Source: [Clostridium] clostridioforme AGR2157 (lineage in GTDB: Bacteria > Bacillota > Clostridia > Lachnospirales > Lachnospiraceae). From it: a stretch of DNA of 64,000 nt. How positions within the stretch are numbered: the stretch's first letter is position 1; each line of letters opens with the position of its first letter. The stretch is taken from the NCBI RefSeq assembly GCF_000424325.1, contig NZ_AUJR01000009.1:1-64000 (forward strand), written 5' to 3'. Below the pieces are notes generated by a model. The model ran no database searches, was not told the DNA's origin, and saw only the letters and a program-made list of their open reading frames with translations. The position numbers were made by a program, and so were the translations under genes. This document shows, one piece after another, positions 1-9,314 of the stretch.

Positions 1-87
1 TGAAAGTCCGAGTAAACTATTGAACCGCGTAGTACCGAACGGTACGCTACGTGGTGTGGAAGGGGAGGTTAAAATCTCCCCTATCCG
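1..87 (+). mobile_element. 3' end of a group II intron (domains V and VI)
   Basis: Bases 22-56 fold into a 34-35 nt hairpin typical of group II intron domain V: ACCGCGTAG pairs with CTACGTGGT, and an inner TACC/GGTA stem is closed by GAAC. It is followed by a domain VI-like hairpin, AGGGGAG (61-67) with CTCCCCT (76-82). This arrangement is characteristic of bacterial group II intron 3' ends. The body of the intron and any reverse transcriptase gene lie outside the window. The exact 3' splice site is uncertain (about 84-87). A perfect palindrome, CCGATTTTAAAATCGG, follows at 85-100. Confidence 0.7.
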
Positions 88-143
88 ATTTTAAAATCGG
101 TTTATAACATCCCCCATTTATACAAAGAAAGGAAGAAATATTT

Positions 144-3100
144 ATGGAATCCAAACAGAAACAGCCCGGACTGTATGAACCACGTTTTGAGCACGATAAC
201 TGCGGCATCGGCGCCGTGGCCAATATAAAGGGCATCAGGAGCCACCACACAGTGGACCAGGCCCTTCATATAGTTGAAAATCTGGAACACAGGGCAGGAA
301 AGGACGCCGAGGGCAAGACAGGGGACGGAGTGGGAATCATGCTCCAGATTTCCCACGGATTTTTTAAGAAGGTGACAGAACCCCTGGGCTTTCAGCTAGG
401 AGGCGAGAGGGAGTATGGCGTGGGCATGTTCTTCTTCCCCCGGGATGAACTGATTCGCAGCCAGGCCATGAAGATGTTTGAGATCATTGTGCGCAAGGAG
501 GGCATGACCTTCCTGGGATGGAGGGTGGTCCCCACTGCCCCTGAGATTCTCGGCAAGAAGGCCGTGGACGTGATGCCCTATATTGCCCAGGGCTTTGTGG
601 GCAAACCCACCGGAATGAAGGCAGGACTGGATTTTGACAGAAAGCTATACATAGCCCGCCGCGTATTTGAGCAGAGCAACGAGGACACCTATGTGGTATC
701 CTTAAGCAGCAGGACTATTGTGTATAAAGGCATGTTTCTGGTGGGTGAGCTGAGGCTGTTTTTTTCAGATCTCCAGGATGAGGATTATAAGTCGGCCATT
801 GCCATTGTCCATTCCAGATTCAGCACCAACACCAATCCCAGCTGGATGCGGGCCCATCCCTACCGCTTCATTGTCCACAACGGTGAAATCAATACCATCC
901 GCGGCAATGTGGATAAGATGGTGGCCAGGGAGGAGAACATGGAATCCGAGTATTTCAGATACGACATGCACAAGGTGCTGCCCATCATAAACCAGGAAGG
1001 CTCTGATTCCGCCATGCTGGACAATGCCCTGGAATTTATGGTCATGAGCGGCATGGACCTGCCCCTGGCCGTCATGGTCACCATTCCCGCGCCCTGGGAA
1101 AATGACAAGTACATGGACAGCGAAATAAAGGATTTCTACCGCTATTACGCCACCATGATGGAGCCATGGGACGGACCTGCCTCCATCCTGTTCACGGACG
1201 GCGACGTGGTGGGGGCTGTGCTGGACAGAAACGGGCTGCGTCCCTCCCGGTACTACATAACAGAGGACGGCTGCATGATACTGGCCTCTGAGGTGGGCGC
1301 CATTGACATTGACCAGACAAAGGTGGTGAAAAAGGACCGTCTGCGTCCCGGCAAAATGCTGCTGGTGGATACAAAGCAGGGAAGGCTCATTGATGATGAT
1401 GAGCTTAAGCACTGCTATGCGTCCCGCAACCCATACGGGGAGTGGCTGGATTCCAACCTGTTCAATATAAAGGACCTTCCGGTGCCCAACAAAGGCATCC
1501 CCGCCATGAAGGACGAGGAGCGGCTGAGGCTACAGAAAACATACGGTTACACCTATGAACAGTATAAGACCATGATTCTTCCCATGGCCCTGAACGGTGC
1601 GGAGGCTGTGTCTGCCATGGGCGTGGACAGTCCCCTGGCTGTGCTGTCAAAGAAGCACCAGCCCCTGTTCAACTACTTTAAGCAGCTCTTTGCCCAGGTG
1701 ACCAATCCGCCCATTGACGCCATCCGCGAGGAAATCGTGACTTCCACAACGGTCTATGTGGGTGAGGAGGGCAACATACTGGAGGAGACAGCGGAAAACT
1801 GCAAAATCTTAAAAGTGGAGAATCCCATCCTGACAGAGACGGATTTGCTTAAAATTAAGAACATGAAGAAGCCCGGTTTCAAGGTGGAGGTGATTCCCAT
1901 TACCTACTACAAGAATACATCCCTTGAAAAGGCTATTGACCGCCTGTTCCTGGAGGTGGACCGGGCCCACAAGGACGGCGCCAATATTATCATACTCTCA
2001 GACCGGGATATTGATGAGAACCATGTGCCAATCCCGTCCCTGCTGGCTGTGTCGGCCCTGCAGCAGTACCTGGTAAGGACCAAGAAACGCACCGGCGTGG
2101 CCCTGATACTGGAAAGCGGTGAGCCCAGGGAGGTCCATCATTTTGCCACCCTGCTGGGGTACGGGGCCTGTGCCGTCAACCCCTATCTGGCCCACGAGTC
2201 CATCCGTTCCCTGATTGCCTCCGGCATGCTGGATAAGGACTATTACGCGGCTGTCTGCGACTATGATTTGGCTGTGCTCCACGGCATTGTGAAGATTGCC
2301 TCCAAGATGGGCATATCCACCATCCAATCCTACCAGGGCGCCCAGATTTTTGAGGCCATCGGCATTTCAAAGGATGTGGTGGATAAATATTTTACTGATA
2401 CGGTGAGCCGTGTGGGCGGCATTACATTAAAGGATATTGCAGGTGATGTGGATGCCCTTCACTCCGCTGCCTTTGATCCTCTGGGGCTGGACGTGGATTT
2501 GACCCTGGAAAGCGTTGGCAGCCACAAGTCCCGCTCCGGTGAGGAGGATCACCTTTATAATCCCCTGACCATCCACCTTCTTCAGGAGGCGGCCAGGACA
2601 GGTAATTATGACATCTTTAAACAATATACGGCCCAGGTGGACAGAGAAGATAAGATGTACCATCTGCGCTCCCTGATGGATTTTGACTTTCCTGAGGACG
2701 GAGGCATTCCCCTGGACCAGGTAGAGTCCGTGGAATCCATTGTCAGGCGGTTTAAGACAGGGGCTATGTCCTACGGCTCCATCTCCCAGGAGGCCCATGA
2801 ATGCCTGGCCATTGCCATGAACCGGATTCACGGTAAATCCAACACAGGGGAGGGCGGCGAGAGCCTGGACCGCCTGATTCCGGGACCTGCGGGGAACAAC
2901 CGCTGTTCCGCCATCAAGCAGGTGGCTTCCGGCCGTTTCGGAGTCACCAGCCGCTATCTGGTAAGCGCCCAGGAGATTCAGATAAAGATGGCCCAGGGCG
3001 CAAAGCCGGGGGAAGGCGGCCAGCTGCCCGGAGGCAAGGTTTATCCGTGGGTGGCAAAGACCAGACATTCCACCACAGGCGTCAGCCTTATCTCGCCTCC

Positions 3101-4685
3101 GCCCCATCATGACATCTATTCCATTGAGGACCTGGCCCAGCTCATATACGATTTAAAGAATTCCAATACCAGGGCCCGGATATCCGTCAAGCTGGTATCA
3201 GAGGCCGGGGTGGGCACCGTGGCCGCTGGCGTGGCCAAGGCCGGGGCCCAGGTAATCCTGATCTCCGCCTATGACGGAGGAACAGGGGCAGCCCCCAGGA
3301 ATTCCATTTACAATGCAGGGCTTCCATGGGAGCTGGGGGTGGCGGAGGCCCATCAGACCCTGATTATGAACGGGCTTCGCGACAAGGTGATTCTGGAGAC
3401 AGACGGAAAGCTTATGACCGGAAGGGACGTGGCAATGGCCTGTATGCTGGGAGCGGAGGAATTCGGCTTTGCCACTGCGCCGTTGGTGACCCTGGGCTGT
3501 GTTATGATGCGTGTATGCAACCTGGACACCTGTCCCATGGGCATTGCCACCCAGAACCCGGAGCTGAGAAAGCGTTTCAGAGGTAAACCGGAGTATGTGG
3601 TGAACTTTATGCAGTTTATAGCAGAAGAGCTGCGCGGGTACATGGCAAGGCTGGGGGTGCGCACCGTGGATGAGCTGGTGGGCCGCACGGACCTTTTAAA
3701 GAGGCGTGAGAACCTTCCCCTTGGCCGGGCCGGCCAGGTGGATTTAAGCAGGATACTGGATAACCCCTATGAAGGCCGGGATGTGGCAGGATACAGTGGG
3801 AAACAGGTCTTTGATTTCCACCTGGAGGACACCATGGATGAGCAGGTGCTTTTAAGAAAATTCAAAAGCGCCCTTGGAAGCGGCCAGAAAAAAAGCCTTC
3901 AGGTGGAGGTGTCCAATGTGAACCGCACCCTGGGGACCATATTCGGATCCGAGATAACCAGGAAATACCCGGAAGGGCTTTCTGATGATACGTTTACCGT
4001 CAGCTGCAATGGAAGCGGAGGACAGAGCTTTGGGGCATTTATCCCAAGGGGACTGACCCTGGAGCTGGCAGGAGATTCCAACGACTATTTCGGCAAGGGA
4101 CTTTCCGGCGGCAAGCTGGTGGTGTATCCCCCGAAAGGCGTGCTCTTTAAGGCTGAGGAGAATATCATAATCGGCAATGTGGCCCTATACGGAGCTACCA
4201 GCGGAAAGGCGTTTATAAACGGAATCGCGGGGGAGCGCTTCTGCGTCCGAAATTCAGGAGCAACCGCTGTGGTGGAGGGCGTGGGGGACCACGGCTGTGA
4301 ATACATGACAGGCGGCTGCGTGGTGGTGCTGGGAGCCACGGGCAAGAACTTCGGGGCCGGCATGAGCGGCGGCATCGCCTATGTGCTGGACGAGGACCGC
4401 AGCTTTTACAAGCGCCTCAATAAGGAACTGGTATCCTTTGAGGAAGTGACCAACAAATACGATGTACTGGAACTGAAAGGCCTGATTGAAGAACATGTGG
4501 CCTGCACCAACTCTCTGAAAGGCGGGCGGATCCTGGAGCATTTCAGTGAATACCTGCCCAAGTTCAAGAAGGTTGTTCCCCATGATTACCGGCGTATGAT
4601 GAATGCCATTGTGCAGATGGAGGAAAAGGGACTGAACAGCGAACAGGCGCAGATTGAGGCATTTTACGCCAATTTAAGAGGTTAA
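144..4685 (+). CDS. gltB: Glutamate synthase, large subunit
   Basis: This is the large subunit of glutamate synthase, which transfers the amide nitrogen of glutamine to 2-oxoglutarate to make two glutamates. At 1513 residues it has the usual full length. The N-terminal Ntn-type glutaminase begins at Cys20 (motif CGIGAV), so a 19-residue propeptide is expected to be removed. The FMN/synthase domain carries the 3Fe-4S cysteines at about 1119, 1125 and 1130 (CVMMRVCNLDTC), and a GXGXG-rich beta-helix forms the C-terminus. An AGGAAG ribosome site sits 8 bases before the ATG. gltD follows after 15 bases. No promoter is visible between the intron end and the gene, so transcription may enter through the intron. 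Confidence 0.97.
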   Translation: MESKQKQPGLYEPRFEHDNCGIGAVANIKGIRSHHTVDQALHIVENLEHRAGKDAEGKTGDGVGIMLQISHGFFKKVTEPLGFQLGGEREYGVGMFFFPRDELIRSQAMKMFEIIVRKEGMTFLGWRVVPTAPEILGKKAVDVMPYIAQGFVGKPTGMKAGLDFDRKLYIARRVFEQSNEDTYVVSLSSRTIVYKGMFLVGELRLFFSDLQDEDYKSAIAIVHSRFSTNTNPSWMRAHPYRFIVHNGEINTIRGNVDKMVAREENMESEYFRYDMHKVLPIINQEGSDSAMLDNALEFMVMSGMDLPLAVMVTIPAPWENDKYMDSEIKDFYRYYATMMEPWDGPASILFTDGDVVGAVLDRNGLRPSRYYITEDGCMILASEVGAIDIDQTKVVKKDRLRPGKMLLVDTKQGRLIDDDELKHCYASRNPYGEWLDSNLFNIKDLPVPNKGIPAMKDEERLRLQKTYGYTYEQYKTMILPMALNGAEAVSAMGVDSPLAVLSKKHQPLFNYFKQLFAQVTNPPIDAIREEIVTSTTVYVGEEGNILEETAENCKILKVENPILTETDLLKIKNMKKPGFKVEVIPITYYKNTSLEKAIDRLFLEVDRAHKDGANIIILSDRDIDENHVPIPSLLAVSALQQYLVRTKKRTGVALILESGEPREVHHFATLLGYGACAVNPYLAHESIRSLIASGMLDKDYYAAVCDYDLAVLHGIVKIASKMGISTIQSYQGAQIFEAIGISKDVVDKYFTDTVSRVGGITLKDIAGDVDALHSAAFDPLGLDVDLTLESVGSHKSRSGEEDHLYNPLTIHLLQEAARTGNYDIFKQYTAQVDREDKMYHLRSLMDFDFPEDGGIPLDQVESVESIVRRFKTGAMSYGSISQEAHECLAIAMNRIHGKSNTGEGGESLDRLIPGPAGNNRCSAIKQVASGRFGVTSRYLVSAQEIQIKMAQGAKPGEGGQLPGGKVYPWVAKTRHSTTGVSLISPPPHHDIYSIEDLAQLIYDLKNSNTRARISVKLVSEAGVGTVAAGVAKAGAQVILISAYDGGTGAAPRNSIYNAGLPWELGVAEAHQTLIMNGLRDKVILETDGKLMTGRDVAMACMLGAEEFGFATAPLVTLGCVMMRVCNLDTCPMGIATQNPELRKRFRGKPEYVVNFMQFIAEELRGYMARLGVRTVDELVGRTDLLKRRENLPLGRAGQVDLSRILDNPYEGRDVAGYSGKQVFDFHLEDTMDEQVLLRKFKSALGSGQKKSLQVEVSNVNRTLGTIFGSEITRKYPEGLSDDTFTVSCNGSGGQSFGAFIPRGLTLELAGDSNDYFGKGLSGGKLVVYPPKGVLFKAEENIIIGNVALYGATSGKAFINGIAGERFCVRNSGATAVVEGVGDHGCEYMTGGCVVVLGATGKNFGAGMSGGIAYVLDEDRSFYKRLNKELVSFEEVTNKYDVLELKGLIEEHVACTNSLKGGRILEHFSEYLPKFKKVVPHDYRRMMNAIVQMEEKGLNSEQAQIEAFYANLRG

Positions 4686-4700
4686 GGAGGCAGAACAATC

Positions 4701-6188
4701 ATGGGAAAAGCAACAGGATTCTTAGAATATGGGAGAGAAGTGGGAAGGGGTGAAGCTCCTGAGGAACGAATTAAAAACTGGAATGAGTTTCACACGCCCT
4801 TAAGCGAGGAGGAACAGAGACGCCAGGGGGCCAGGTGCATGGACTGCGGCGTGCCATTCTGCCAGTCAGGCATGATGATTGGCGGTATGGTCAGCGGATG
4901 CCCCCTGCACAACCTGGTGCCGGAATGGAACGACCTGGTGTATACCGGAAACTGGAAACAGGCATACAACCGGCTTAAGAAAACCAACAGCTTCCCGGAG
5001 TTCACCTCCAGGGTATGCCCGGCCCCCTGCGAGGCGGCCTGTACCTGCAGCCTGTACGGGTATGCAGTGACCGTGAAGGAAAATGAGAGGGCCATCATCG
5101 AAAAGGCATACGACAGCGGATATGCCCTCCCCAATCCGCCCTCCATCCGCACCGGCAAAAAGGTGGCAGTTATCGGATCCGGTCCCGCGGGCCTGGCTGC
5201 TGCGGACCAGTTGAACAAACGGGGGCACAGCGTCACTGTATTTGAACGGAATGACCGTGTGGGCGGACTGCTGATGTACGGCATACCCAACATGAAGCTG
5301 GAAAAATGGGTTATTGACCGCAAGGTGGATGTGATGAAGAAGGAAGGCGTCACCTTTGTGACGGGAGCGGACGTGGGCAGGAATTACCGGGTCAACAAAA
5401 TCAGGAAGGAATTTGACCGCATCATCCTGGCCTGCGGGGCCTCCAACCCAAGGGATATCGATGTGCCGGGCAGGGACAGTGCAGGCATATACTTTGCGTT
5501 GGATTTTCTGAAAGCCACCACCAAGAGCCTGCTGGATTCCGGGCTGGAGGACGGAAGTTTCATATCGGCAAAGGATAAGCATGTGCTGGTAATCGGAGGC
5601 GGGGACACTGGAAATGACTGTGTAGGCACATCCATCCGGCACGGCTGCGCCTCAGTCACCCAGTTAGAGATGATGCCCAAACCTCCCGTGGAGCGGGCGG
5701 AGAACAACACCTGGCCGGAATGGCCCAGAATCCTCAAGACAGATTACGGCCAGGAGGAGGCCATAAGCATATTCGGTTCAGACCCAAGGCAGTACCAGAC
5801 CACTGTGAAGGAATTCATAAAGGACGGGGAAGGCAAGGTATGCAAGGCCATAATCACAAACCTGGTTCCCAGGAAAGACGAGGAAACAGGCTGCACCGTC
5901 ATGGCAGCCGTAGAAGGAAGCGAGCGCGAAATCCCCGCCGACCTGGTACTCATAGCCGCCGGCTTCACAGGAACTCAAGCCTACGTAGCAGACGCCTTCG
6001 GCGTAGACCTGGACGCCAGGACAAATGTAGCCACAGAACACGGCGCCTACCGCACCAGCGCAGACCAGATATTTACAGCCGGCGACATGCACCGGGGCCA
6101 GTCACTGGTAGTATGGGCCATTCGCGAAGGCCGCGAAGCCGCCAAAGCCGTAGACAGGGATATGATGGGGTATACAAACCTGGCCTAG
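4701..6188 (+). CDS. gltD: Glutamate synthase, small subunit
   Basis: The small subunit (495 residues) supplies electrons from NAD(P)H to GltB. The N-terminal third has the cysteine clusters of the FAD-dependent GltD/DPD family (CMDCGVPFC near 42-50, CPAPCEAACTC near 105-115) that bind 4Fe-4S centres. A first Rossmann motif for FAD (GSGPAGLAAA) is near residue 155, and a second for the nicotinamide cofactor (GGGDTG) is near residue 297. It is preceded by AAGGAGG and is clearly in one operon with gltB. The last ~300 bases use codons with more GTA, ACA and ATA than the rest of the gene. Confidence 0.96.
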   Translation: MGKATGFLEYGREVGRGEAPEERIKNWNEFHTPLSEEEQRRQGARCMDCGVPFCQSGMMIGGMVSGCPLHNLVPEWNDLVYTGNWKQAYNRLKKTNSFPEFTSRVCPAPCEAACTCSLYGYAVTVKENERAIIEKAYDSGYALPNPPSIRTGKKVAVIGSGPAGLAAADQLNKRGHSVTVFERNDRVGGLLMYGIPNMKLEKWVIDRKVDVMKKEGVTFVTGADVGRNYRVNKIRKEFDRIILACGASNPRDIDVPGRDSAGIYFALDFLKATTKSLLDSGLEDGSFISAKDKHVLVIGGGDTGNDCVGTSIRHGCASVTQLEMMPKPPVERAENNTWPEWPRILKTDYGQEEAISIFGSDPRQYQTTVKEFIKDGEGKVCKAIITNLVPRKDEETGCTVMAAVEGSEREIPADLVLIAAGFTGTQAYVADAFGVDLDARTNVATEHGAYRTSADQIFTAGDMHRGQSLVVWAIREGREAAKAVDRDMMGYTNLA

Positions 6189-6201
6189 CTACAAGCAGTG
6201 C

Positions 6202-6267
6202 GCATAGGGACACGAAAGGCCGGGAAGGCAAGCTCGCTTACCTTCCCGGCCTTTCGTGTCCCTATGC
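6202..6267 (+). terminator. Long hairpin after gltD
   Basis: Two 32-base arms (6202-6233 and 6236-6267) are complementary with a single mismatch, separated by two bases. It lies 13 bases after the gltD stop, where a terminator is expected, but no T-tract follows. It may end transcription in a Rho-dependent or bidirectional way, or stabilise the mRNA 3' end. Confidence 0.6.
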
Positions 6268-6283
6268 ATACGGCGCCAGCCGT

Positions 6284-6435
6284 CCATCTTGAAGGAGCGC
6301 AGCGGATTCAAGATGGCAGCACTGCGGATTCAAGATGGCAGCACTGCGGACTCAAGATGGCAACGCAGCGGATTATCACCGCGAACTTAAGACAGCAACG
6401 CAGCGGACTCAATGATGGCAGCACTGCAAACTCAC
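6284..6435. repeat. Degenerate 22-bp direct repeats
   Basis: Five tandem units begin at 6302, 6324, 6346, 6368 and 6403. The core is GCGGATTCAAGATGG followed by CAGCACT or CAACGCA. The first two units are identical; the fourth has a 13-base expansion. The segment TTCAAGATGG (6307-6316) is also the reverse complement of 6284-6293, so the array can form a hairpin. No coding function is seen. Confidence 0.75.
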
Positions 6436-6479
6436 ATATTCCCCCGCCTCCCCACCTTCCCCCTGATTATTCCAACACA

Positions 6480-6662
6480 TTACGCCAAAGCCAATCCCCA
6501 CGCAATGGGATTAGCAAAACAGACGGCCAGATACCCCCAGCCGCTGACAGCCAGCCAGTCGCCAAGTCCCCGTCCCAGCAGTTCGCCCAAACCGGACAGC
6601 ACGGCATGAATGCTGTATCCCATCCCCTGCAGGGCATTCCTGAAAATCATCAAAGCCCCCAC
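6480..6662 (-). pseudogene. Remnant of a MATE-family efflux transporter (C-terminal part)
   Basis: The 60-residue reading frame contains FRNALQGMGYS, GELLGRGLG and CFANPIAWG, typical of the last membrane segments of MATE multidrug/Na+ antiporters. Full-length members are about 450 residues. Here only a short fragment remains and it stops early after GLALA. No upstream part in any frame restores the rest, so this is a decayed gene fragment. Identification is by family motif memory only. Confidence 0.6.
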
Positions 6663-6782
6663 CGTATTCCCAGGCGGACCCGGTCCATGCGGACTTATCC
6701 GGAACCACCCGAATCACCGAGATTCCGGACAGTAACCACCAGATGTTCAGCAGACCGCTAATCAGCTGGCTGGCCACAGTGG

Positions 6783-7016
6783 CAGTTTGCTTACAGTGAG
6801 GACGCCATAGCACGCCTGGTGGAGCAGGGGCTGGGAATATCCATTGTGGCGGAAACGCAGTCCCTGCCCCTTTACCGAATCGGGCTGGTACGCCCGGAGT
6901 GGCTTGATAAGGGAAGATTTATTTATCTCACATACCACAGGCTGAGATATCACGGGAAGGCGGCCAAGGAAATGATGGATTTCGTGCTGAAACGAAGTCC
7001 GCTGGATGAGATATAG
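6783..7016 (+). pseudogene. Remnant of a LysR-type regulator (C-terminal end)
   Basis: An open frame without a proper start reads YSEDAIARLVEQGLGISIV and then a 50-residue tail ending in a stop. This is the end of a LysR-type substrate-binding domain, where an aspartate or glutamate pair precedes the 'V(E/A)xGLGI(S/A)' strand. The N-terminal helix-turn-helix half is missing. It lies back to back with the MATE fragment, which suggests a deleted regulator-transporter pair. Confidence 0.65.
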
Positions 7017-7300
7017 TCGATATTCAGACACTATGAAAAAGAGGAAGAATATGTTAGAGTAAAGCAATCAGAACACCTCAGATTATCTCAGACTATATTA
7101 GAGCATCTCAGACAATATCAGTGCATATCGGACAATATCAGAGTATCTTGACCCTAACCTCCCCCTCCGCATACCAATCCTGCCAAACGCATTCCGCAGA
7201 AAACAGCAGCCGGAAAAACGCCGGAAAACCGTCCGTGCGCCACCAAAGAACCGCTAAAGACACTTCCTGATATTATCAGAAAAATCCACACAGTTTCTAT
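7017..7300. other. Non-coding stretch with short AT-rich repeats
   Basis: No gene is seen. Between about 7075 and 7150 the motif ATCTCAGA or ATATCAG/CGGAC recurs at roughly 10-16 base spacing (CTCAGATTATCTCAGAC, then GCATCTCAGACAATATCAG and further copies). The rest, up to the promoter at 7301, is featureless. Confidence 0.5.
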
Positions 7301-7329
7301 TTGACGTCAATAGTGAAAAACTGTATAAT
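7301..7329 (+). promoter_or_regulatory. Sigma-A promoter for the DUF5721-rpoD unit
   Basis: TTGACG (7301-7306) and TATAAT (7324-7329) are separated by exactly 17 bases. Transcription would start near 7336, about 43 bases before the DUF5721 start codon. Confidence 0.85.
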
Positions 7330-7378
7330 TGAGTAAGAATTTGGAAACCTGTGGTGTAACCCAGGTCAGGAGAACAAT

Positions 7379-7870
7379 ATGATTGCATTAAAAGCAGAGG
7401 ATGTGAAGACATTTACATCCAAACTTTTCCTGAAGGAAGATTTTGACAGCTTCCTGGTTAAGGAAGTGAACATTGTCACCTATAATAATTTTACCATCGA
7501 CGGACACATCAGGCAGGGATATTATACAGATGAGGAGCTGGAGGAGAACCGGATTGAGTCCTTTTCCTCCTGGAAGGTGCTCCGCCCCGTATGCTTTTCG
7601 CTGATTAAAGGAAAAAAGCTGCCGGGTAGCTTCCATATTGTCCTGCTGCTTCCTCCTTCGGACACAGAAAAATTCGCTTCCTCTTCCGGAAGCGGTATAA
7701 GCGGTGACCAGATACAGGGACTTTATCTGAATATCCGTTACGAAGACGGAGCATTATATTGTGTGACGGGAACTTCACTGAACTTTTTTACCATGGACAA
7801 GGCCTTGGAAAATGAGTGGGACAAGGCAGTGGCAAAGTTCATGCGTACCCATGAGATAGTATGTACCTAA
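7379..7870 (+). CDS. DUF5721 family protein
   Basis: This 163-residue cytoplasmic protein of unknown function matches DUF5721, a small family I associate with Lachnospiraceae and with the position next to rpoD. It has no signal peptide or membrane segment. It is rich in beta-strand-like stretches (IVTYNNFTIDGHI, SFHIVLLLP, GLYLNIRYEDGALYCVTG). A strong promoter lies 50 bases upstream and AGGAGA gives a good ribosome site. The gene ends 116 bases before rpoD with no clear terminator, so co-transcription with rpoD is likely. A function in transcription is not supported by anything in the sequence itself. Confidence 0.75.
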   Translation: MIALKAEDVKTFTSKLFLKEDFDSFLVKEVNIVTYNNFTIDGHIRQGYYTDEELEENRIESFSSWKVLRPVCFSLIKGKKLPGSFHIVLLLPPSDTEKFASSSGSGISGDQIQGLYLNIRYEDGALYCVTGTSLNFFTMDKALENEWDKAVAKFMRTHEIVCT

Positions 7871-7891
7871 CGTACCCGCAGACCGAATAAC

Positions 7892-7947
7892 GGTACTGTG
7901 CTGCGTAAGCCCCGCTGTTTAAAGAGGGATTTACGCAATGCAGTACC
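7892..7947 (+). promoter_or_regulatory. Hairpin in the rpoD 5' region
   Basis: GGTACTG...TGCGTAA (7892-7908) pairs with TTACGCA...CAGTACC (7931-7947): 16 pairs including two G-U, with one mismatch, and a 22-base loop. There is no T-run after it, so it is not a classical terminator. It lies 40 bases before the rpoD start and may act on mRNA stability or processing. Confidence 0.55.
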
Positions 7948-7986
7948 TATATTTAGTATGTCCCAGGAGAAGGGGGAGGATAACAT

Positions 7987-9207
7987 ATGGATAAAATGGA
8001 ATTGTCTAAGAGACTGGAGCAGCTGGTCAGTGAGTCGGCCGCCAAGGAAGGACGTCTGGAGATGACCCAGGTGCTGGACCGTTTCCGTGATGTTCAGATG
8101 ACGCCGGAGGAGATGGAGGATGTCTATCTGAAGCTGGAGCGCAAAGGTGTCCACATACAGGCGCCCGAGGAACTGGAAGAAGATTTGCCTGAGGGGGACT
8201 TTCTTTTAGACGATGATGCCGAGCTGGAACAGCCGTCCCTGGTGAAGGAAGATTTCCGCTGGGGAAGGGACCGCCTGGACCTGGATGAGATGCTGGACAG
8301 CGGCAGTATGGGTTCCGGCGGGGATGAGGAAGAGGAGGATTACGACGGATATGGTCAGGAGCGGCTTCTGGAAGGCGTGTCCACAGCAGACCCAATCCGT
8401 GAATACTTAAAAGAAATCGGTTCCATTGCACTGCTTACACCGGAAGAGGAATCAGACCTGGCAAGACGCAAGTCAGAAGGCGATGTGGAAGCGGGCCGCA
8501 GGCTGGTGGAGGCCAACCTGCGCCTGGTAGTCAGCATCGCCAAACGATATACCGGAAGGGGCATGAGTTTTCTGGACCTGGTTCAGGAGGGAAACCTGGG
8601 GCTTATGAAAGCAGTGGAGAAGTTTGACTATGCAAAAGGTTACCGGCTCAGCACCTATGCCACATGGTGGGTGAAGCAGTCCATTACCAGGTCCCTGGCG
8701 GACCAGTCCAGAACCATCCGGCTTCCGGTCCACATGGTGGAGGCGGTGAACAAAATCCGCCGTGCCCAGCGCAGCCTGTCCGTGAAGCTGGGACGGGAGC
8801 CGTCCATGGAGGAAGTGGCTGAGGAAGTGAACATGTCTGAGAAACGGGTGGCGGAGCTGATTCAGGCATCGGGTGATACCGTATCACTGGAAACCCCGGT
8901 AGGTGACGAGGAGGGATCCAATCTGGGAGATTTTGTGGCGGACGACGCCAATGCTTCCACAGAGGATAAAGCGGAGAGCTTTCTTTTGCGGGAGGAGATT
9001 GACAGCATGCTTCAGGGGCTGAATCCCAGGGAGCGTGAGGTCATCATTCTGCGTTTTGGCCTGGAGACCGGACATCCCCTGACCCTGGAGGAAGTGGGAA
9101 AACGGTTCAACGTAACCAGGGAGCGTATCCGCCAGATTGAGACAGCTGCTCTCAGAAAGCTTCGCAATCCCTCCAAAAGCAAGAAAATCAGGGATTTTCT
9201 CCCATAA
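7987..9207 (+). CDS. rpoD: RNA polymerase primary sigma factor SigA
   Basis: The housekeeping sigma-70 factor (406 residues) directs RNA polymerase to the TTGACA/TATAAT promoters found throughout this window. The N-terminus has the small acidic region 1.1 found in Gram-positive SigA, with an acid-rich linker at about 60-115. Region 2 follows, with the -10 recognition helix [12 protein letters not shown] near 223, then region 3, and the region 4.2 helix-turn-helix ([19 protein letters not shown]) near 365-383 for the -35. The ribosome site is GGGGGAGG. The usual upstream neighbour dnaG is not here; a DUF5721 gene takes its place. Confidence 0.97.
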   Translation: MDKMELSKRLEQLVSESAAKEGRLEMTQVLDRFRDVQMTPEEMEDVYLKLERKGVHIQAPEELEEDLPEGDFLLDDDAELEQPSLVKEDFRWGRDRLDLDEMLDSGSMGSGGDEEEEDYDGYGQERLLEGVSTADPIREYLKEIGSIALLTPEEESDLARRKSEGDVEAGRRLVEANLRLVVSIAKRYTGRGMSFLDLVQEGNLGLMKAVEKFDYAKGYRLSTYATWWVKQSITRSLADQSRTIRLPVHMVEAVNKIRRAQRSLSVKLGREPSMEEVAEEVNMSEKRVAELIQASGDTVSLETPVGDEEGSNLGDFVADDANASTEDKAESFLLREEIDSMLQGLNPREREVIILRFGLETGHPLTLEEVGKRFNVTRERIRQIETAALRKLRNPSKSKKIRDFLP

Positions 9208-9243
9208 AAAGGAATTCATTATAGCCCGTTGTATCCAGACGGG

Positions 9244-9270
9244 AAAATGGTGTAAAAAATGGTGTAAAAT
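9244..9270. repeat. Left copy of a repeat flanking the AT-rich block
   Basis: The sequence AATGGTGTAAAA followed by AATGGTGTAAAAT recurs at 16169-16193 with one or two bases fewer between the halves. It sits just after rpoD, where base composition changes from GC-rich to AT-rich. One frame reads NGVKNGVKL, which resembles tails of some tyrosine recombinases, but the match is too short to rely on. Confidence 0.5.
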
Positions 9271-9314
9271 TGAGCCTTGACATGATGATTGAAAATTGAA
9301 TATTTGTACAACTG

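Noticed and set aside
2427-3110. 227-codon minus-strand open frame within gltB
   Set aside because: It is a shadow of the conserved synthase domain, with no independent signals.
5890-6188. Shift in codon use at the end of gltD (a similar shift occurs at about 19230-19975)
   Set aside because: The protein stays collinear with its family and the frame is intact, so horizontal transfer or mosaic origin is not supported; it is probably local mutational bias.
6302-6425. Short regular repeats resembling a CRISPR array
   Set aside because: The units abut without unique spacers, are only 22 bases long, and no cas gene is present.
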